This document shows, in pieces, positions 11,601-22,633 of a DNA stretch of 63,026 nucleotides; the stretch's first letter is position 1, and the number at the start of each line of letters is the position of its first letter. A model generated the notes under the pieces. It did not search any database and was not told the DNA's origin. It saw nothing but the letters and a program-made list of their open reading frames with translations. Both the position numbers and the translations under genes were made by a program. The stretch comes from Gnetum montanum (Eukaryota > Streptophyta > Gnetopsida > Gnetales > Gnetaceae): positions 1,127,210-1,190,235 of the forward strand of contig MNCI01001065.1 of NCBI GenBank assembly GCA_015680685.1. Reading direction: 5' to 3'.

Positions 11601-12747
11601 AGTCCAATACTTTAAGCTCTTCAGTGTGAGTGGTTTTAAGGTTCTTTACCTCATTAGTGAGCTCTTGCATCATATTTTTGGCTTCAACCCATTCTTGGGC
11701 ACTCGGTGGAATGGTAAGTTGTTTAGTTTGAGTGCTATACAAGTTAGACTGCTGTACAGTTGGTAGGAATGATGATTGTTGAGTTGTTGATGGCTGTACT
11801 TGAGAGACGTTCATGGATGGAATTGTAGCAGGTGGTATGTTGTAATGATCTAGTTGATATTGTTGAATGCTAGACGTGGGCCATTTCTTGGTTACGAGTT
11901 GTGAGGGAATGCCTTGAACTTGTTGAGCCAAAGTGGTGAAGGTTGTCCCTTGAATTTTCAATCATGGTATATAGTGAGTAGATGTAGAAGCGGGTATCAC
12001 GAATGGCATCCCAATTACTTGGGGTCGGAAGTTCTCTCCTACATTAGTTTGAGAGGAGAGTTGTTGGGGTTGTACTTGTAGGAGAGGGGATAACATGGTG
12101 ACTGGAGGAATAATGGAGATGGGTGCGTTGAATTGAGTGTTGGTCATGGGGAGAGTGGGAATGTGAGTGGGTGCTTCCTGTTGAGATACTTGTGCTTGAG
12201 TGCTTTTAAATGCATGAAGGGACATGGTCTCTCCTGTGAAAGGGTGAAATAATGGGTTCGCATAACTAGGTAGACGGAGAGTATGGTACAAATCCCCATG
12301 TTCAGATTGACCCATGAAATTATCTTCCTCTTCTCCTTTTTGAGGCTCTACGGTAGGTTGGTGTGAAGTTTGGTTCCTCGCCATGAGGAGTTGGGATAGG
12401 ATTTCATGGTAGGATTTAGTGAGGGGAATGACATCATAGGCGGTGGGAGTGAAGTCATGATCTCCATTGTGAATTAGCTCATAGTGTCTCTTTGCTTCTA
12501 GTTTGGTTTGATCAATGGCCAGGTTAGCCTAGATTTTAACAAAAATAAAGTTATATTGTTCAAGCGTTAGGATGGTGAACGTGGGATATCTACCTTGCAG
12601 TCTCAGTGACCGACAAGGTGCCCCCTGAGGGTTCATCTCACCAAGGGAAACTATGGACTCAACGGTGGTAACGGGACTCGAGATTATGGTACCGAAGTCG
12701 AAGATGAGCATGGTGGTGGTGTTGGTGTGTGTGGAGTCCATTGCCAA
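8677..12747 (-). pseudogene. gag-pro: Element A gag-protease
   Basis: A long degenerate reading frame on the minus strand, broken by stops and frameshifts. Order from the N-terminus: RSLRLQGR motif near 12600 (shared with B); Gln/Pro-rich linker 12380-11700; capsid-like segment 11550-11050; zinc-knuckle-like RFCKYHQ..GHGTDY around 10620-10570; a proline-rich run of repeated PF-hydrophobic-RVP units (10055-10430); and aspartic protease with VDDGAAT near 9380 and LILGRSCLAQL near 9140. The end (..VKKLLNH, stop 8677) matches the ends of B and C, so gag-pro stops before pol in this family. Gag packages RNA and protease matures it in virus-like particles. Confidence 0.88.
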
Positions 12748-13445
12748 AGTTGGGTGATGTAGTGTAGGAGTGAGAATGCAGCATAAGAGAGAGAAAATAT
12801 GTGGTAAGTGTCAACAACGTGTAGCCAATAGCATGTGAAAATATTGAGCAGCATATGAAAGAGATGAAGTAGCGTAACGAGGGAGTGTAGCATTTGAAAA
12901 AATAGGAACAATGTATAAAATGTCAGCAGCATAAAGAAGTATAGCATGCGTTATAGGAGGGGCATAGGGTATGGTCATAATCGTAGGTGAAGCGTGCGTT
13001 GACTAGGGTGGAATCACAATGTGTGAAGTCTGGCAACCTCAAACATAGCATGTGAAAGTTAAGGGATAGTGTGTGGCTTGGAAACTAAAATGTCGAATGC
13101 AGTCGAGTTGAACTACAGCTTCTGGCATAGAGGGATAACATATGGGCACTAAATGTAGTGTCTAAAACTGAGGTATAGCATATGGACGCTAGATACAGTG
13201 TCTGGGAGTTGGAGCCTGAATGCTGGATGCTGTGAGTTTAAGCAAGAACATGTTTAGTAGGTCAGAACAGTGTTTGGACACTGAGGGTAGTGTCTGAGGG
13301 AGAAAACTAAGTGCAGGATGCTGTGAACAGTGTCTGAGAAGGGAGAAAAGGATGCTAGATGCTATGAGAAATGTCTGAAATAGGGACCAAGTGTAGGATG
13401 CTGTGGGAAGCATCTGGGTGGAGGACAGGAAACATAACAAAAATG
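12748..13445 (-). other. Element A leader with word repeats
   Basis: Non-coding region between the primer-binding site and gag. It contains degenerate short words (GATGCTGTGA, AGTGTCTGAG and CAGTGT..ACACTG-like palindromes at 13180-13390). Related words recur in A's LTR near 43020-43150. Confidence 0.6.
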
Positions 13446-13464
13446 GGCCCTCCTTCTAGTGCCA
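13446..13464 (-). other. Primer-binding site, element A
   Basis: The plus strand reads GGCCCTCCTTCTAGTGCCA, six bases inside the LTR. The equivalent in B ends CTAGCGCCA, which fits my recollection of the 3' end of plant tRNA-Asn including CCA. One base differs here. Confidence 0.75.
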
Positions 13465-13470
13465 ATTTAC

Positions 13471-13984
13471 TGTACTATCTCAAATCATCAGCGCAAGGTT
13501 GGAATGAAATGGATGCTGAGAGATCTATGGAAGACACAGTAAGACCCCACCTTCGTGCAAGGGTAATCTAGAAATAAATGAATGCAGAGTGCCTTGAATG
13601 GTTTGCACGCAGATCAAACAAGGACTTCCCCTAGTGTACGTTGTTACGATGCGCTAGGTTATACGTAAACGGATGAAAATGAAAAACGTAAATGAATGTA
13701 CAAAATGTAAGATGAAAACAAAACGTAAACAAAGATGATGGAAATTGTAACAAATGTAAATGAAATAAATAGAGAAAACACTAGAATGGAAAAATTATAA
13801 CTATTGGCAATTACAAAGAAAAATGCACCGGTTAGAACGTAGTTGCGGATTGATTGCAAGGCAGACGTTTAGCCCCGATGTGAAGGGTGCACAGACGCTA
13901 GGAGATTATAGGTTTTTGATTGCAGGTGTGCAGCATGACCAAAATTACCCCAAATGCTTAGCATGACTAAGTATGGGTAATGCC
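13471..13984 (-). repeat. Element A 5' LTR, inner part
   Basis: Starts TGTACTATC next to the primer-binding site and resembles the inner ends of the B and C LTRs (AAATCATC, CAAGGACTTCCCC). It is cut at 13984 by the insertion of element C and resumes at 42618. Confidence 0.85.
13980..13984. repeat. Target-site duplication of element C
   Basis: ATGCC here and ATACC at 42618-42622 flank C's TG...CA termini. One mismatch is expected in an old insertion. Confidence 0.75.
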
Positions 13985-14709
13985 TGTACTGACCTAAATC
14001 ATCGGTGTAAGGCTGGAAGGGAAATAGACACTGAGAGATCGTTGGACAGCCACAGTTGACTCTACCTTCGCCTGAGGGCAAGCAAGAAAAGTAAACGAAG
14101 GCAGAGTGCCTTGGATGGTTCACACACAAATCAACCAAGGACTTCCCCGAGCGTAAGCTATGGCTAGTGCTGGGGTTATCGTAAACAGAATGTAAACGGA
14201 ATGTAAACAATGATACAAAATGTGAATAAAGCGTACAAGATTATGAATAAAGCATAAACAAAGTTATATTTGTAAAGCATAAAAAGAACTTAAACAATGG
14301 GAATGGGAGGCAATAATGAAACTGTATTATATTGTTTTTTTAAAAAAATGTACACTGGTCAAAGCGTAGTTGCACAAGTGTGAATGGCAAGTCAAACGCC
14401 TAGCCCTGGAAAGATGTGACACGATGATGTGACGATGTGAGAAGAGCTTAGAAGCAAAAAATTAGATGTGCCAAGCGTCCAAGGATTGCAAGTTTTATCC
14501 TCCTTCAAAATCGCCAATTTCTCCAATCTTTGCCTCTTCCAATCTTCTTCTGCTTCTTGCTGCTCTTTGCTTTGCTTCTCTTTGCCTCCTTGTTCTTGTC
14601 CTCCTCCTTACTGCTTTTTCTTTGCTTCTCTTTCCTCTTTGCCTCCTTGTTTTTTGTTTCTTCTTGTTGTTGCTCTCTATTCTCCCCCAATTTGTGTGAA
14701 TTGGTAGGG

Positions 14710-14717
14710 TATTTATA
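14710..14717 (-). promoter_or_regulatory. TATA box, C 3' LTR
   Basis: TATAAATA on the minus strand, at the same relative place as 41065-41072 in the other C LTR and 42715-42722 in A. Confidence 0.6.
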
Positions 14718-15656
14718 GGTTTGGGCTAGGGTTTTGGCTAGGGTTTTCTTTGACCAGGTTCAATGTACCTGTGCTAGAAAGTTGTACATGAGTTGGATGT
14801 GTGTTGGCAATTTGCCTTCCTTGACCAGGTTTAATGTATTTTACAACTTATGGGTCATTTGAGCCCATAAAAAATACAAATAATTAAAAATACAAGCCCT
14901 TGAGCCATAAAACTTTAGAAAATTTAAAAAGATGTCCAGTGGCGGCGGCTCCCTTGATTAAAAATTATTATTATTTTTTTTTGGTTGGTCAGCTGGAAAA
15001 TTGGAATTCTCTAATGTTTGGTGAAAAACATTTTTAATCATCGGGGAGGACAGTAGCCGATGATGCCTGGATGCCCAATGATGCAGCAGCGATGACGCAG
15101 GCAAGCAGGAGGTGTCAGCGATGCGGCAGCAGCCAGTAATCGGTAGGGACGCAGCAACCAGAAAAGAACGACGGCAGCGGTAGTGGAAAAACAACGATGT
15201 GGCAAGCTCAGGAGTAGTGACGATGTGGCAAGCTTAGGAGACGTCAGCATGGTGGATGGCGGAACAGCGATGCGGTGGACAGAGAAGGAACAGTGACGCG
15301 GCAACCACATGCACAATAGCGCGGTGCTGCAGACTCACGACATCTGGCAAAGAGAAAAGTAGTAGTAGGAGGCAGCAGAGAAATAACAAGCAGCAGCAGA
15401 AAACAATCAGTTGTAGGTGCGACAGAGTGGCAGTTGGCGGTGGGAGCGAGATGGCAGCGTTAGACGCGAAGCAAGGTGGCAGCGGCAGGGCAGGCGAGAC
15501 GTCAGCGACACGACGGTGCAAGGGGGAGCTGCGACGCGGCAAGGCAGCGTGGGAGTCAAACGATAGCAGAAAGCGGGAACATCAGTGGCGTCAAATAGAA
15601 GAGTGAGGTGGCAGCACCCAAATTGGAAACTAGCATACTCAACAGCATTTCGTTGT

Positions 15657-15905
15657 TCAAATTTGAGTTAGAAAATGCATTCCGTCTACCCTGATTTTCT
15701 TGCTATGTGAAAATGCAGATTTGGCGGCCGAATTTGACATTTTCTGTAGCGCAGATAAGTCAATCTGAACTTTGTACATTCCATGGGCGACAACATACAT
15801 GGCCTCTGCCAAAAATGCGGAACCATTACCGCCAAGCACAATTGAGGTGGCCATTGCAGGAGAAGTGGACAGAGGTTGCTGATGCTGTGACAGGAAGGTG
15901 TTCAA
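15657..15905 (-). other. Gene-fragment-like ORF in C LTR U3
   Basis: An 82-codon ORF on the minus strand (MNTFLSQHQQPLSTSPAM..) with an evenly mixed, protein-like composition (..VLGGNGSAFLAEAMYVVAHG..). It is open in both C LTRs (41987-42238) but differs at many residues, so it was not under protein-level constraint after insertion. It may be a captured host exon. I do not recognise it. Confidence 0.3.
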
Positions 15906-16287
15906 TGTTTTGCTTGCTTGAGTTTCGGTAGCGAGAAGATGCTAAACTTTGTGTGCAGAGAAGCCGAGTTTCTCCGAAACATCGTCAGTAGTGATCTATT
16001 TTTGTATTGCAGATTGGCACAGAAGAGATAGAGAAACAAAAGCGAGGCGACAGAGATTGGCTCAATCTTACGGCCTCCCTCCCTCTGGCAGATGCTGTTC
16101 CATGGAACCAGTGATGAAGACATCTAAGGAATCATCAACAACGGCTTTAGGCTCCCACCTAAATAATCCAAATCATGGCTGCCAACCTGCTGCTTGTGTT
16201 AGCTTTGCTTTAATTGGGCTTCCATTCTTGAATCGTAGAGAAATAAATTTCTATTCAAAGTTTTAAGCTGAAATTGGTGGTGTTTCA

Positions 16288-16343
16288 TTGGCCCCTCTTT
16301 GTTGACGTCTGGAGGAATCCACCCGAGAGGCATCAACAAAGAA
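16288..16343 (-). other. Polypurine tract and stem-loop, element C
   Basis: On the minus strand the tract AAAGAGGGGCCAA abuts the LTR start TGAAACACC. The tract is preceded by an inverted repeat with arms CTTTGTTGATGCC and GACGTCAACAAAG. The same structure is present in B and D. Confidence 0.75.
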
Positions 16344-17620
16344 GTTTAAACACCATGAACAAACAAGGCATGAAACATTAACCATCAGCCTTTGGCTGGA
16401 TATTATCGCACCATTTTCAAAAGTACATGGGATTGAGGGAATGTGGTTCAAGATGCAAGGGATCGGTTGTAACTAGGGAAGCTAGGAGGTTAAGGGCTAT
16501 GATTGCTGCTGGGATTTGTGGGAGGGGAATGCTCTCTTATGCACAAGTTATGTCATTGGTCCTTGTCAACAATTGATTTTTTTAGCAGACTCGGAACCAA
16601 GAGATAGGAGGTGCGTTCTTTGGAGAAACAGGACTCTTATAGAGTATTTACGGGGCCCGTTGTGAATAGCCAAAGCCACGCGATGATGTGCAACATGGTC
16701 TCTTTGAGACACAAGTGTAACTATTTTTTCAAGACAATTGCCTTCTCGCCTGGGGCTTGGATGAGAATTGCCAATAGTCTTTTGTTTATGATGTCAATGG
16801 GGTCTTGAAGACCTTTTCCGTGCATTTTACTCTTTGACCTTTTTTTTTGTTTTCTTTTTTCTTTTCTTTTTTATTTTTTTGTTGTTTCTTCTTTTTTTAT
16901 TTTTTCAGTCTTTTGGAAAGAGCTTTCTTTTTGTGTCGTGCTCGTGTTTGAGCACTTGCATTTTGCATCATGTACTGTGTATCATGCTTTGTATCGTAGC
17001 TGTTTAGAGAGCTACAATGTGCAACAGTGTACCAAGATTTTTGAGATGAGTGGAATGTATCAAGGGGGATGTAATCAAATAGGACAAGGGAGTCTGATTG
17101 GGAAATAGGGGATGCATCGGGAATCGGGAATGTACTTATGAACGGATTGATTAACCCAGTCGCGTGCGTTAGGAAAAATGTGATACCTTGTTGTCATGAT
17201 GAAGTGCATCTATGCACGAACGCCTCAGAAGTGTCTTCCTGCAAACACAACTCCAAGAAGATAAGAAAACCACAAATGAAACAATCAGGTAAACACTTTA
17301 AACAAGGAGATGGAGTCACCACGTGCAGCTTCCAAAGCAAACAAAATCATGAACAGCATCAGTTTCATTAGGCCCCATGGGATGAATCATGCAAAAAGCC
17401 TTTGTGGAACAGGAACAGCCAACTGCAACAACAGATCTTTTNGTAAACACTTTAAACAAGGAGATGGAGTCACCACGTGCAGCTTCCAAAGCAAACAAAA
17501 TCATGAACAGCATCAGTTTCATTAGGCCCCATGGGATGAATCATGCAAAAAGCCTTTGTGGAACAGGAACAGCCAACTGCAACAACAGATCTTTTCAAGT
17601 TTTTCCTAGTCGTCGATGAT
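16344..17620 (-). other. Element C 3' non-coding region
   Basis: No protein coding is recognisable. It is colinear with B's 21351-22317 in scattered blocks (for example the GGCACTTCC..GGGGC words near 16750 and 21830), so it is a conserved 3' non-coding segment of this family. It contains T-rich tracts (16840-16930) and the N-flanked duplication at 17289-17595. Confidence 0.6.
17289..17595. repeat. 153 bp perfect duplication around a single N (probable assembly artefact)
   Basis: Positions 17289-17441 and 17443-17595 appear identical and are separated by one N at 17442. That pattern is what joining two overlapping contig ends with a placeholder would produce. Confidence 0.85.
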
Positions 17621-17624
17621 GTCA

Positions 17625-18765
17625 CCAGTTTATAGTCTTAGTGGACTATTGTGGATTAGTTTCATGTCATAACCCCTTGGACGGTGCCAGTTTAGCATCG
17701 TAGCAGATGGTGCATTGCTAGTTTATAGTCATGGAGGACTATGAAGAGGCAAAGTAGTTTATAGTTTTAGTGGACTCTGGATGCTAGTTTCATGTCATGG
17801 TGGATGGATGTAGTAGTTTAGTGTCATACCGGACAGAACTCTGTGATATTGGTTTTAAGTCATGATGTCAGGACTGTTCTATGGTATCAGTTTTTAAGTC
17901 ATGATCCAGGACTCTTCTTTGGTATCAATTTTAAGTCATGATCCAGGACTGTCTATGCCCGTTTATAGTCATAGTGGACTAATGCTTACCTGGCTTTTGT
18001 AAAGTGTGATGCTTCATGCATGGTCATGCCACATCCTTATGAGATCTTGCAAAAATCAACCAGGAAGAAAACAACATCAAGCAACACCTGCCGTACATAA
18101 AGTTAGAATGTATGAATGAAAGAAAAGTAATGCAAAAAATGATAGTTTTAGGGCATTCTAGACCATATGCTAGTTTAAGGCCTTTTTGGGCCATGTATTT
18201 TTTGTAGTTTTATGTTTTTTATTGTTTTTCTTTATTTTCTAGAGTATATGTGTGCAACTAGATGTAAGTTTGGAAAAGAAGGCAACAACCATGCATGAAT
18301 CTAAATTGTAACTTTTAACTTGTAAGCAGAAATTCAATGTAAGATGACAAGAGTTTGTGAATATGTAATTTGTTGGCTCTAGTTTAAAGCCATTTTGGGC
18401 TTGGTACATCAGTTTAAAGTCTTGATGGATTGTTGCATCTGTTGTCAAAGAAAGGATTACCAGTTTTATGCCATGGTGGGACAAAGGTAATAACGTTTTC
18501 AAGAAGTTTTAAATGGAGCTGGCCATTTCTGACCATGGCTAGTTTAACGTCATTTCGAACAGTTTGTAGTTTAACATCATTTCGGACAGTTCATAGTTTA
18601 ATGTCATTTCGGACAGTTCGTAGTTTAATGTCATTTCGAACAGTTCGTAGTTTAACGTCATTTCGGATAGTTCGTAGTTTAACATCATTTCGGATAGTTC
18701 GTAGTTTAATGTCATTTCGGACAATTCGTAGTATAACGTCATTTCGGATAGTTCATCTCATTCGT
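17625..18765. repeat. Mini-hairpin arrays, element C
   Basis: Three clusters. 17625-17980 resembles the post-integrase array of B (AGTC..GACT stems). 18155-18500 includes AAGCC (18387) paired with GGCTT (18398). 18538-18765 resembles the post-protease arrays, with GTC..GAC and ATC..GAT stems. The clusters are nearly adjacent here because pol and the antisense gene are missing. The stretch 18200-18380 resembles the 3' flank of the antisense gene in A. Confidence 0.8.
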
Positions 18766-18766
18766 T

Positions 18767-20137
18767 CTAGTTGTTGAGTTTTCTCTTGATCTTTTGTAGC
18801 TTAACATGTGGGGCTGGGTGTATGGATATGATTTTATATTCACCTTCCCCTTCATCGGTGATGTCAAAGGGTAGTTCTGACCAAGAAACATCAGCAGGAA
18901 TGGCTCCTATGTCTGTGTCTTCTTGTGTTTCTTCAGTGCTAGTTGGGTTGTGAATCAATGTTGGGTTCACGTTTTTATGTATGTCCATGGTTTCTTGTTT
19001 AGGCTTAATGAACTCAATTTTTGAACCTTGATTTACCTCAAGATATGAGGAAGTGATCGATGGTTGTGTATCCCCATGTATGATTATCTCACCACCCTCG
19101 TAAGGTAGATGTATCTCCTGATGGATTGGTGAAGATACAGCTTTGAGCTGAGCTAGCCAAGGATGTCCTAGGATCAAATTAAATCCTGGCATTTCATCAA
19201 CCACTATGAATTCAGCTAATGTAGGGAATTGGTCTCCAGCTATGAAATCTAAGGTAACCATGCCTTTTACTCCTACACGGGAACCACTGAAGGATCTCAG
19301 AAAAGAGGTTGTTGTAGGTTGTATTTGTTAAGTGAGTCCCAGTTTTTCAATGATGGAAAAAGGTATTACATTTGTTGCTACGCCATCATCGACATGCACC
19401 CTACGTATTTTGAAATGATGAACCTGTATTGTTATGAACATAGGGGCCGTGGTGATTTCCCTTGTTTTCTCATCTAGCTTAATGTCATTAGCATGGAATT
19501 CTAAGGATGTGGTCTTTGATTCCTGAAGTTGTGGGGATAATACCGCATAAATGGATGGTTCATCTACAGGAAGATCCTCACTAACAGGAATTGAAGTTAG
19601 CATTTGTACGAGAGCCTCTCGATGTACTGTTGAAGTCATCACTAGGTCATACAAACTTAAAGAAGTGTTCTTTTGTTTTAAGGCTTGTGTGACCTGGGTC
19701 AACGCATTGGCTAGGTCTTTTCCATTTGGGACATTCTTATCTGTAGAGATTTGGTCCATTTGACCTAGTATTTTTATTTCTCGTGGAGGGGTTTTTACAT
19801 TAGTAGTTGAGAACGTTGGGTTTGGGATATGACTTGTACTAGGCTCATTAACGGACGAACTCATGGGAACAGTGCTTAGTGGTCTAGGCTTTGGCAAACC
19901 TAATTCATGTCTATAGTTTTCTCTCTCCATGCGCTCTCTTTTTTCTCTTTCTAAGCGCTCTCTTATTAGCCTATTGGCAAGACGTTCTCGCGCATGTCGT
20001 CGAGAAGTGGAGATGGGTTGTGTGCCAGGGTGTTTTGGCACTCTGATCACAAAGGGAATGGGTTGGTTTTTGGATGGTGTGTTTGTTGTGGTGGCAACTA
20101 AAGGAGGTATGCGGATGATAAATGGTTTTGATGGTGT
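18767..20137 (-). pseudogene. gag-pro: Element C gag(end)-protease
   Basis: Continuation of C's gag-pro after the B insertion. The linker starts with KPFIIRIPP and IPFVIRVPKHPGTQP repeats, followed by an Arg/Glu-rich stretch (RERLEREKRERMERE). The protease has VDDGVATNVIPFSIIEKLGL near 19385 (DDGV where others have DDGA). The frame ends ..KIKRKLNN at 18767. The longest uninterrupted pieces are 19328-20050 and 18767-19261; a stop and frame change near 19330 break it. It joins to 38074 once B and one target copy are set aside. Confidence 0.88.
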
Positions 20138-20142
20138 GGGGT
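20138..20142. repeat. Target-site duplication of element B
   Basis: TGGGG here and TGGGG at 38069-38073, directly abutting B's TGTACC...TTTCA ends. Confidence 0.93.
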
Positions 20143-20712
20143 GTACCGCCCGAAATCATCGGTCTCCGGCTGGAAGGGAAAACAAAGGCCGTGGGATCGC
20201 GGGACACATACAGAAGACCCTGCCTTTGCCTGAGGATGAGCTAGAATGCAACGGAGGCAGAGTACCTTGGGTGGTTCGCACGCGGATCAGACAAGGATTT
20301 CCCCGTGCGTACGCAAAATGCTATACGCTGGGTTATGCGTAAAATGCATGCAGGCATAAACAGCGAAAACAACGTAAAACGTAAACAGATGCAAACGAAG
20401 CGTGAGCGAGGCGTGGGCCAAATTGACATAAAACTATAAAAGAACTTGCAGCAAATGAAACAATGGAATTATAGAGTCAGAGTACAGTGCACCAGTCTAA
20501 CGTAGTTGTGGGAACACAAGGCGGATGAAAAGCCCAGGCGTACACAGAGGTGACTCAGTCGGTTTGCAGGGCAAGCGGAGCATAAGAGACTAGATCTGCA
20601 ACGTTCAGGGCTTCCCAGCGTAACAAGGTTTTTTGCTCTTTTGCGTAGTGTAAATGTTCTCTGGTATGCTCTGGGATTTTTCCAACCATCTGGATGAAGT
20701 GGAAAAATGGGG

Positions 20713-20720
20713 GTTTTATA
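20713..20720 (-). promoter_or_regulatory. TATA box, B 3' LTR
   Basis: TATAAAAC on the minus strand after CCTG; the same motif is at 37462-37469 in the 5' LTR. Confidence 0.6.
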
Positions 20721-20819
20721 CAGGTTGTTACGCTAGACTCAGGATGGGAGACACGTGGCGTGTTGACCGGGTGCATACACTTTACAAAAATACAAAATGT
20801 TACAACTGCTAGGCATATA

Positions 20820-21190
20820 CGCCGCATCAGGTCGGCGTATACGCTGAAAATGCTGGGCGTGAACTAGGTGGAGATGCTAAGCGCTGGGCGTATACGCTGG
20901 AATGCTAGGCGTACACACCAGGCGTATACGCTGATGGATGCTGGGCGTACACGCCGAAGGGTGCCACTTGCTTCAATCCTTGCTCTTCGGTGTTATCTTC
21001 ATACTATCATTGGAGAACCTGTCATCAAGCATGTGCATCTACAGTGCCTGGGTGTGTACACAGGAGAGCCAGACGTATACGCTGGAATGCTGGGCATATA
21101 CGCTGTATGCTCAACGTATACGCTGGGCGTATACGCTGTGTGTGATCTTGGCATATACGCTGGAGTGTATACGCTGGCATCATATACATA
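20820..21190. repeat. GCGTATACGC palindrome cluster, B 3' LTR U3
   Basis: Four exact copies of the self-complementary 10-mer GCGTATACGC and several one- or two-base variants (CATATACGC, ACGTATACGC, TGTATACGC), spaced roughly 15-60 bp apart. Confidence 0.85.
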
Positions 21191-21293
21191 GCAAAAACTA
21201 AGTGTTGTGATCATGCAGCTGGCGTCGTTTTTGAGTTCCAGGGTCCTGTTTGTGGTTGGACAAGTACTAAGCTCCAAATTTTGTGGTGTTTCA

Positions 21294-21350
21294 TTGACCC
21301 CTCTTTGTTGACGCTTGGAGGAATCGACCTGAGAGGCGTCGACAAAGAAG
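21294..21350 (-). other. Polypurine tract and stem-loop, element B
   Basis: The plus strand has CTTTGTTGACGCTT at 21303-21316 and AGGCGTCGACAAAG at 21334-21347. These pair with two mismatches. The purine tract (AAAGAGGGGTCAA on minus) lies between the stem and the LTR start. Confidence 0.78.
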
Positions 21351-22320
21351 TGCAAAACACCACAAGCAACTCGATAGAAACGTTGTCTACTGTCACTTCG
21401 ACGAGACGTCATCGCACCGTGTTCAGTAGTACAGAGGATTGGGGAAGGAGAATTTTGTATCTGGGAGGCTAGGGAGATTGCGGGGACTAATGATCGGTCC
21501 ACGCGATTAATCAAGGAAAAGGAGATGCTCTGATGTGAGGCATGTCGATCCTTGTCAATAGCCATTGTTTAGCAGACTCGGAGTTTAGACATGCGAGGTG
21601 TGTCTTTTGGCGGAACAAGGCTCTTGGTTAGCGTGCAAGAGAACCTGTTGACGGGACCAAAGCTACAGGAGGATGTGTTGCATTCTTTGAGAGAATAGGG
21701 CCCGTGTTTAGTGCTCAGGGGAACCTGTTGATGGGGAGCCAAAGCCATGCAACTGGATGCTTTTTGACCATTTTGGGTATGAGTACTTGGTTTTGAGACG
21801 ACTTCTTTCCTACCTGGGGCTTACATGGGAAGTGCCTAGGGTCTCTCACTTTTTTTTTTTGTAAACTTTGCTCTGTTTGTGTACTCGTGCGCAGGTGTTG
21901 TACTGTGTGGCGTATCGCAACATGCAACAGCGTGCTCAATGTTTTGGATGTACAGGGTGTGTCAGGGGTGTACTTGAATGGAAATTGGGGAATGAATAGA
22001 GATGTACTAGTGAATGGTTTGATTTAGTCCTGCCAGGTATGCTGCGAACATTGTTTTATCTTGCTGCTTACGATGAAGTGCATCTTTGTACGAAACCCCC
22101 TGGTGTCATCCTGCAAACGTAACGCCAAGGAGATAAGAAAACCGTGAGCGAATAGACGAGCTTAGACTTACATGGCGGCTGATGGCACAGAGGTGCTGGA
22201 GAGCGGTAGGTACTGTACGCAGATTAAAGCAATACTGAAGATGGCAGCTGATAGCAAGTGGTGCAATGAAGCGAGCGATGAATGAGCATGGCGGCGGAGT
22301 GAGGTGCCGGATGTGAACTT
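21351..22320 (-). other. Element B 3' non-coding region
   Basis: About 1 kb with no recognisable coding; short ORFs have no motifs. It is partly colinear with C's 16344-17620. Nothing else is seen in it. Confidence 0.55.
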
Positions 22321-22612
22321 GCCAGTTTATAGTCTTGGTAGACTGTCGTGGGTTAGTTTTATGTCATAACCCATTGGACATTGCCTGTTTAGCGTTGTGG
22401 TGGACGGTACATTGCCAGTTTTTAGTCTTAGCGGACTATGAAGAGGCAAGCTAGTTTATAGTCATGGCAGACCCTGATGGTTGTGATGGCGACAGTTTAT
22501 TGTCATGCTGGACGGATGGTAGTTTATTGTCATTGCAGACACTGTGGTATTAGTTTTAAGTCATAATCTAGGACTGTTCTGTGGTATCAGTTTATAGTCA
22601 TAATCCAGGACT
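22321..22612. repeat. Mini-hairpin array, element B (after integrase)
   Basis: Eight or more units. Examples are AGTC..GACT stems near 22331, GTC..GAC near 22505, and the longer AGTCATAATCCAGGACT type near 22590. All are preceded on plus by AGTTTA or AGTTTTA. Confidence 0.8.
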
Positions 22613-22633
22613 TCCATGTACCTGAGTTTGTAT

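Larger units (their letters stand above)
13985..16287 (-). repeat. Element C 3' LTR
   Basis: TGTACTGACC...TGTTTCA, matching 40340-42617 along its whole length. The minus strand has a TATAAATA box (14710-14717). A pyrimidine-rich tract (14520-14690) gives long ORFs in several frames that are low-complexity artefacts. The U3 part (15040-15600) is GC-rich with repeated GATGTGGCAAGCTCAGGAG-like words. Confidence 0.93.
20143..21293 (-). repeat. Element B 3' LTR
   Basis: 1151 bp, TGTACCGCC...GTGTTTCA, matching 36891-38068. It has a TATA box on the minus strand at 20713-20720. U3 (20820-21190) is dense in GCGTATACGC words and one-base variants. Confidence 0.95.

Noticed and set aside
14505-14720. 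Overlapping ORFs of 60-80 codons on both strands rich in Leu/Ser/Cys or Lys/Glu (also 40790-41073)
   Set aside because: They arise from a CTTCTT/TTGCTTC pyrimidine tract; low complexity and open in all frames.
15234-15606. ORFs of about 100 codons on both strands in GC-rich C LTR U3
   Set aside because: GC-rich word repeats give few stops by chance; no protein motif, and not kept in the other C LTR in the same form.
18539-18742. ORF encoding repeats of NYELSEMTL
   Set aside because: It is the translation of the mini-hairpin array; the repeat unit length happens to keep the frame open.
8346-18765. Regularly spaced short repeats resembling a CRISPR array
   Set aside because: Unit length and spacing are irregular, the repeat itself is a short hairpin plus TTAAACTA, no cas genes are present, and the context is plant retrotransposons.
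20555-21565. ORFs over the GCGTATACGC clusters, also at 37428-37976
   Set aside because: The palindromic word translates to AYTL/VYAG-type repeats; the ORFs are by-products of the word array.
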